Shown one piece after another: positions 5,054 to 5,334 of a stretch of DNA of 5,334 nucleotides. The position numbers were made by a program, and so were the translations under genes. The notes below the pieces were generated by a model that worked only from the letters and a program-made list of their open reading frames with translations, was not told where the DNA came from and searched no databases. This DNA is from Limisphaerales bacterium. GTDB lineage: Bacteria; Verrucomicrobiota; Verrucomicrobiia; Limisphaerales; UBA8199. Positions within the stretch are counted from its first letter, which is position 1. The number at the start of each line of letters is the position of its first letter. Location of the stretch: assembly GCA_025356925.1 (NCBI GenBank), contig JANXQE010000720.1:1-5334 (forward strand). The letters are read 5' to 3'.

Positions 5054-5334
5054 AAGTGTTGTCCCTCCGAATAATAATATATCGCTGAGCGATACTGTTC
5101 ACCGTAATCAGGCCCCTGCCTATTTATCTGGGTTGGGTCATGACACTCCCAAAACACCGTGAGAAGGTCATGATAGCTGATCTGAACTGATTCAAAGGTG
5201 ACTTCTACCGCTTCAGCATGACCGGTATTGTAATGACACACATCATGATATGTCGGGCTTTCCGTATGTCCTCCACAGTAACCTACACGGGTCGCAACTA
5301 CCCCGGGAACAGCCAAAAAGACATCTTCTACTCC
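5050..5334 (-). pseudogene. msrA: Peptide methionine sulfoxide reductase MsrA, 5' end outside window, 3' end truncated
   Basis: The frame enters from the right edge and gives 94 codons of MsrA, the enzyme that reduces methionine-S-sulfoxide in proteins. The first visible residues (GVEDVFLAVPGV) match the sequence directly after the catalytic Cys of GCFWG, which lies outside. Then come TRVGYCGG, PTYHDV, TGHAEAVEV with the conserved Glu, and HDPTQINRQGPDYGEQYRS with the conserved Asp and Tyr. The frame stops at TGA after AIYYYSEGQHL. Complete MsrA proteins continue for roughly 50 or more residues, with a TEI-type segment and a YHQ-type end, and none of that is present downstream. The truncated enzyme would lack part of the fold and is probably inactive. 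GC content of 5101-5334 is about 49%, clearly below the thi and xylB region, which suggests a different origin or a junction nearby. Confidence 0.85.
5063..5068 (-). promoter_or_regulatory. Strong ribosome binding site inside the msrA end
   Basis: GGAGGG on the - strand lies 9 bases upstream of the ATG at 5051-5053. It decides the start of the 95-residue membrane protein. The same bases encode Ser-Glu-Gly of the msrA frame, where the family commonly has Ser-Glu-Glu-Gln. Confidence 0.7.

Overview
The window is a moderately GC-rich bacterial chromosomal segment (roughly 60% GC over most of its length, falling to about 49% at the right edge). No marker gene fixes the taxon. The gene styles resemble a Verrucomicrobiota or Planctomycetota-type environmental bacterium, but that is only an impression. 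Genes lie on the + strand up to about 4.34 kb and on the - strand from there to the right edge.

Left part (about 150-700): a small type II toxin-antitoxin pair. The antitoxin is intact and overlaps a RelE/ParE-family toxin gene that carries an in-frame TAG at 487-489 in the middle of its most conserved motif, so the toxin is written as a pseudogene. Seven bases after the toxin stop begins a 93-bp imperfect palindrome with the architecture of an integron attC site (R'' 602-608, L'' with an unpaired G, L', R' 688-694). The pair therefore looks like an integron gene cassette, although no integrase and no second attC are visible. About 200 bases without a recognisable gene follow.

Middle part (900-4053): a complete FGGY-family xylulokinase (xylB-like); a 161-base gap rich in hairpins; then thiH (2-iminoacetate synthase, radical SAM) and thiS (sulfur carrier), two genes of thiazole synthesis for thiamin. 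ThiH makes dehydroglycine from tyrosine, and ThiS brings the sulfur to the thiazole synthase ThiG. thiG itself is not in the window. No TPP riboswitch is visible upstream of thiH.

Right part (4050-5334): the frame that overlaps the thiS stop (ATGA) encodes what looks like only the C-terminal cytoplasmic domain of an MscS-type mechanosensitive channel, probably a remnant. Convergent to it is a two-gene - strand block of short single-pass membrane proteins that look like diverged paralogues of each other. Upstream of them, running off the window, is a methionine sulfoxide reductase A (msrA) frame that stops about two thirds of the way through the family domain, with its TGA overlapping the ATG of the first membrane gene. 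The membrane-protein block is thus flanked by two damaged genes, which together with the base-composition step suggests a rearrangement.
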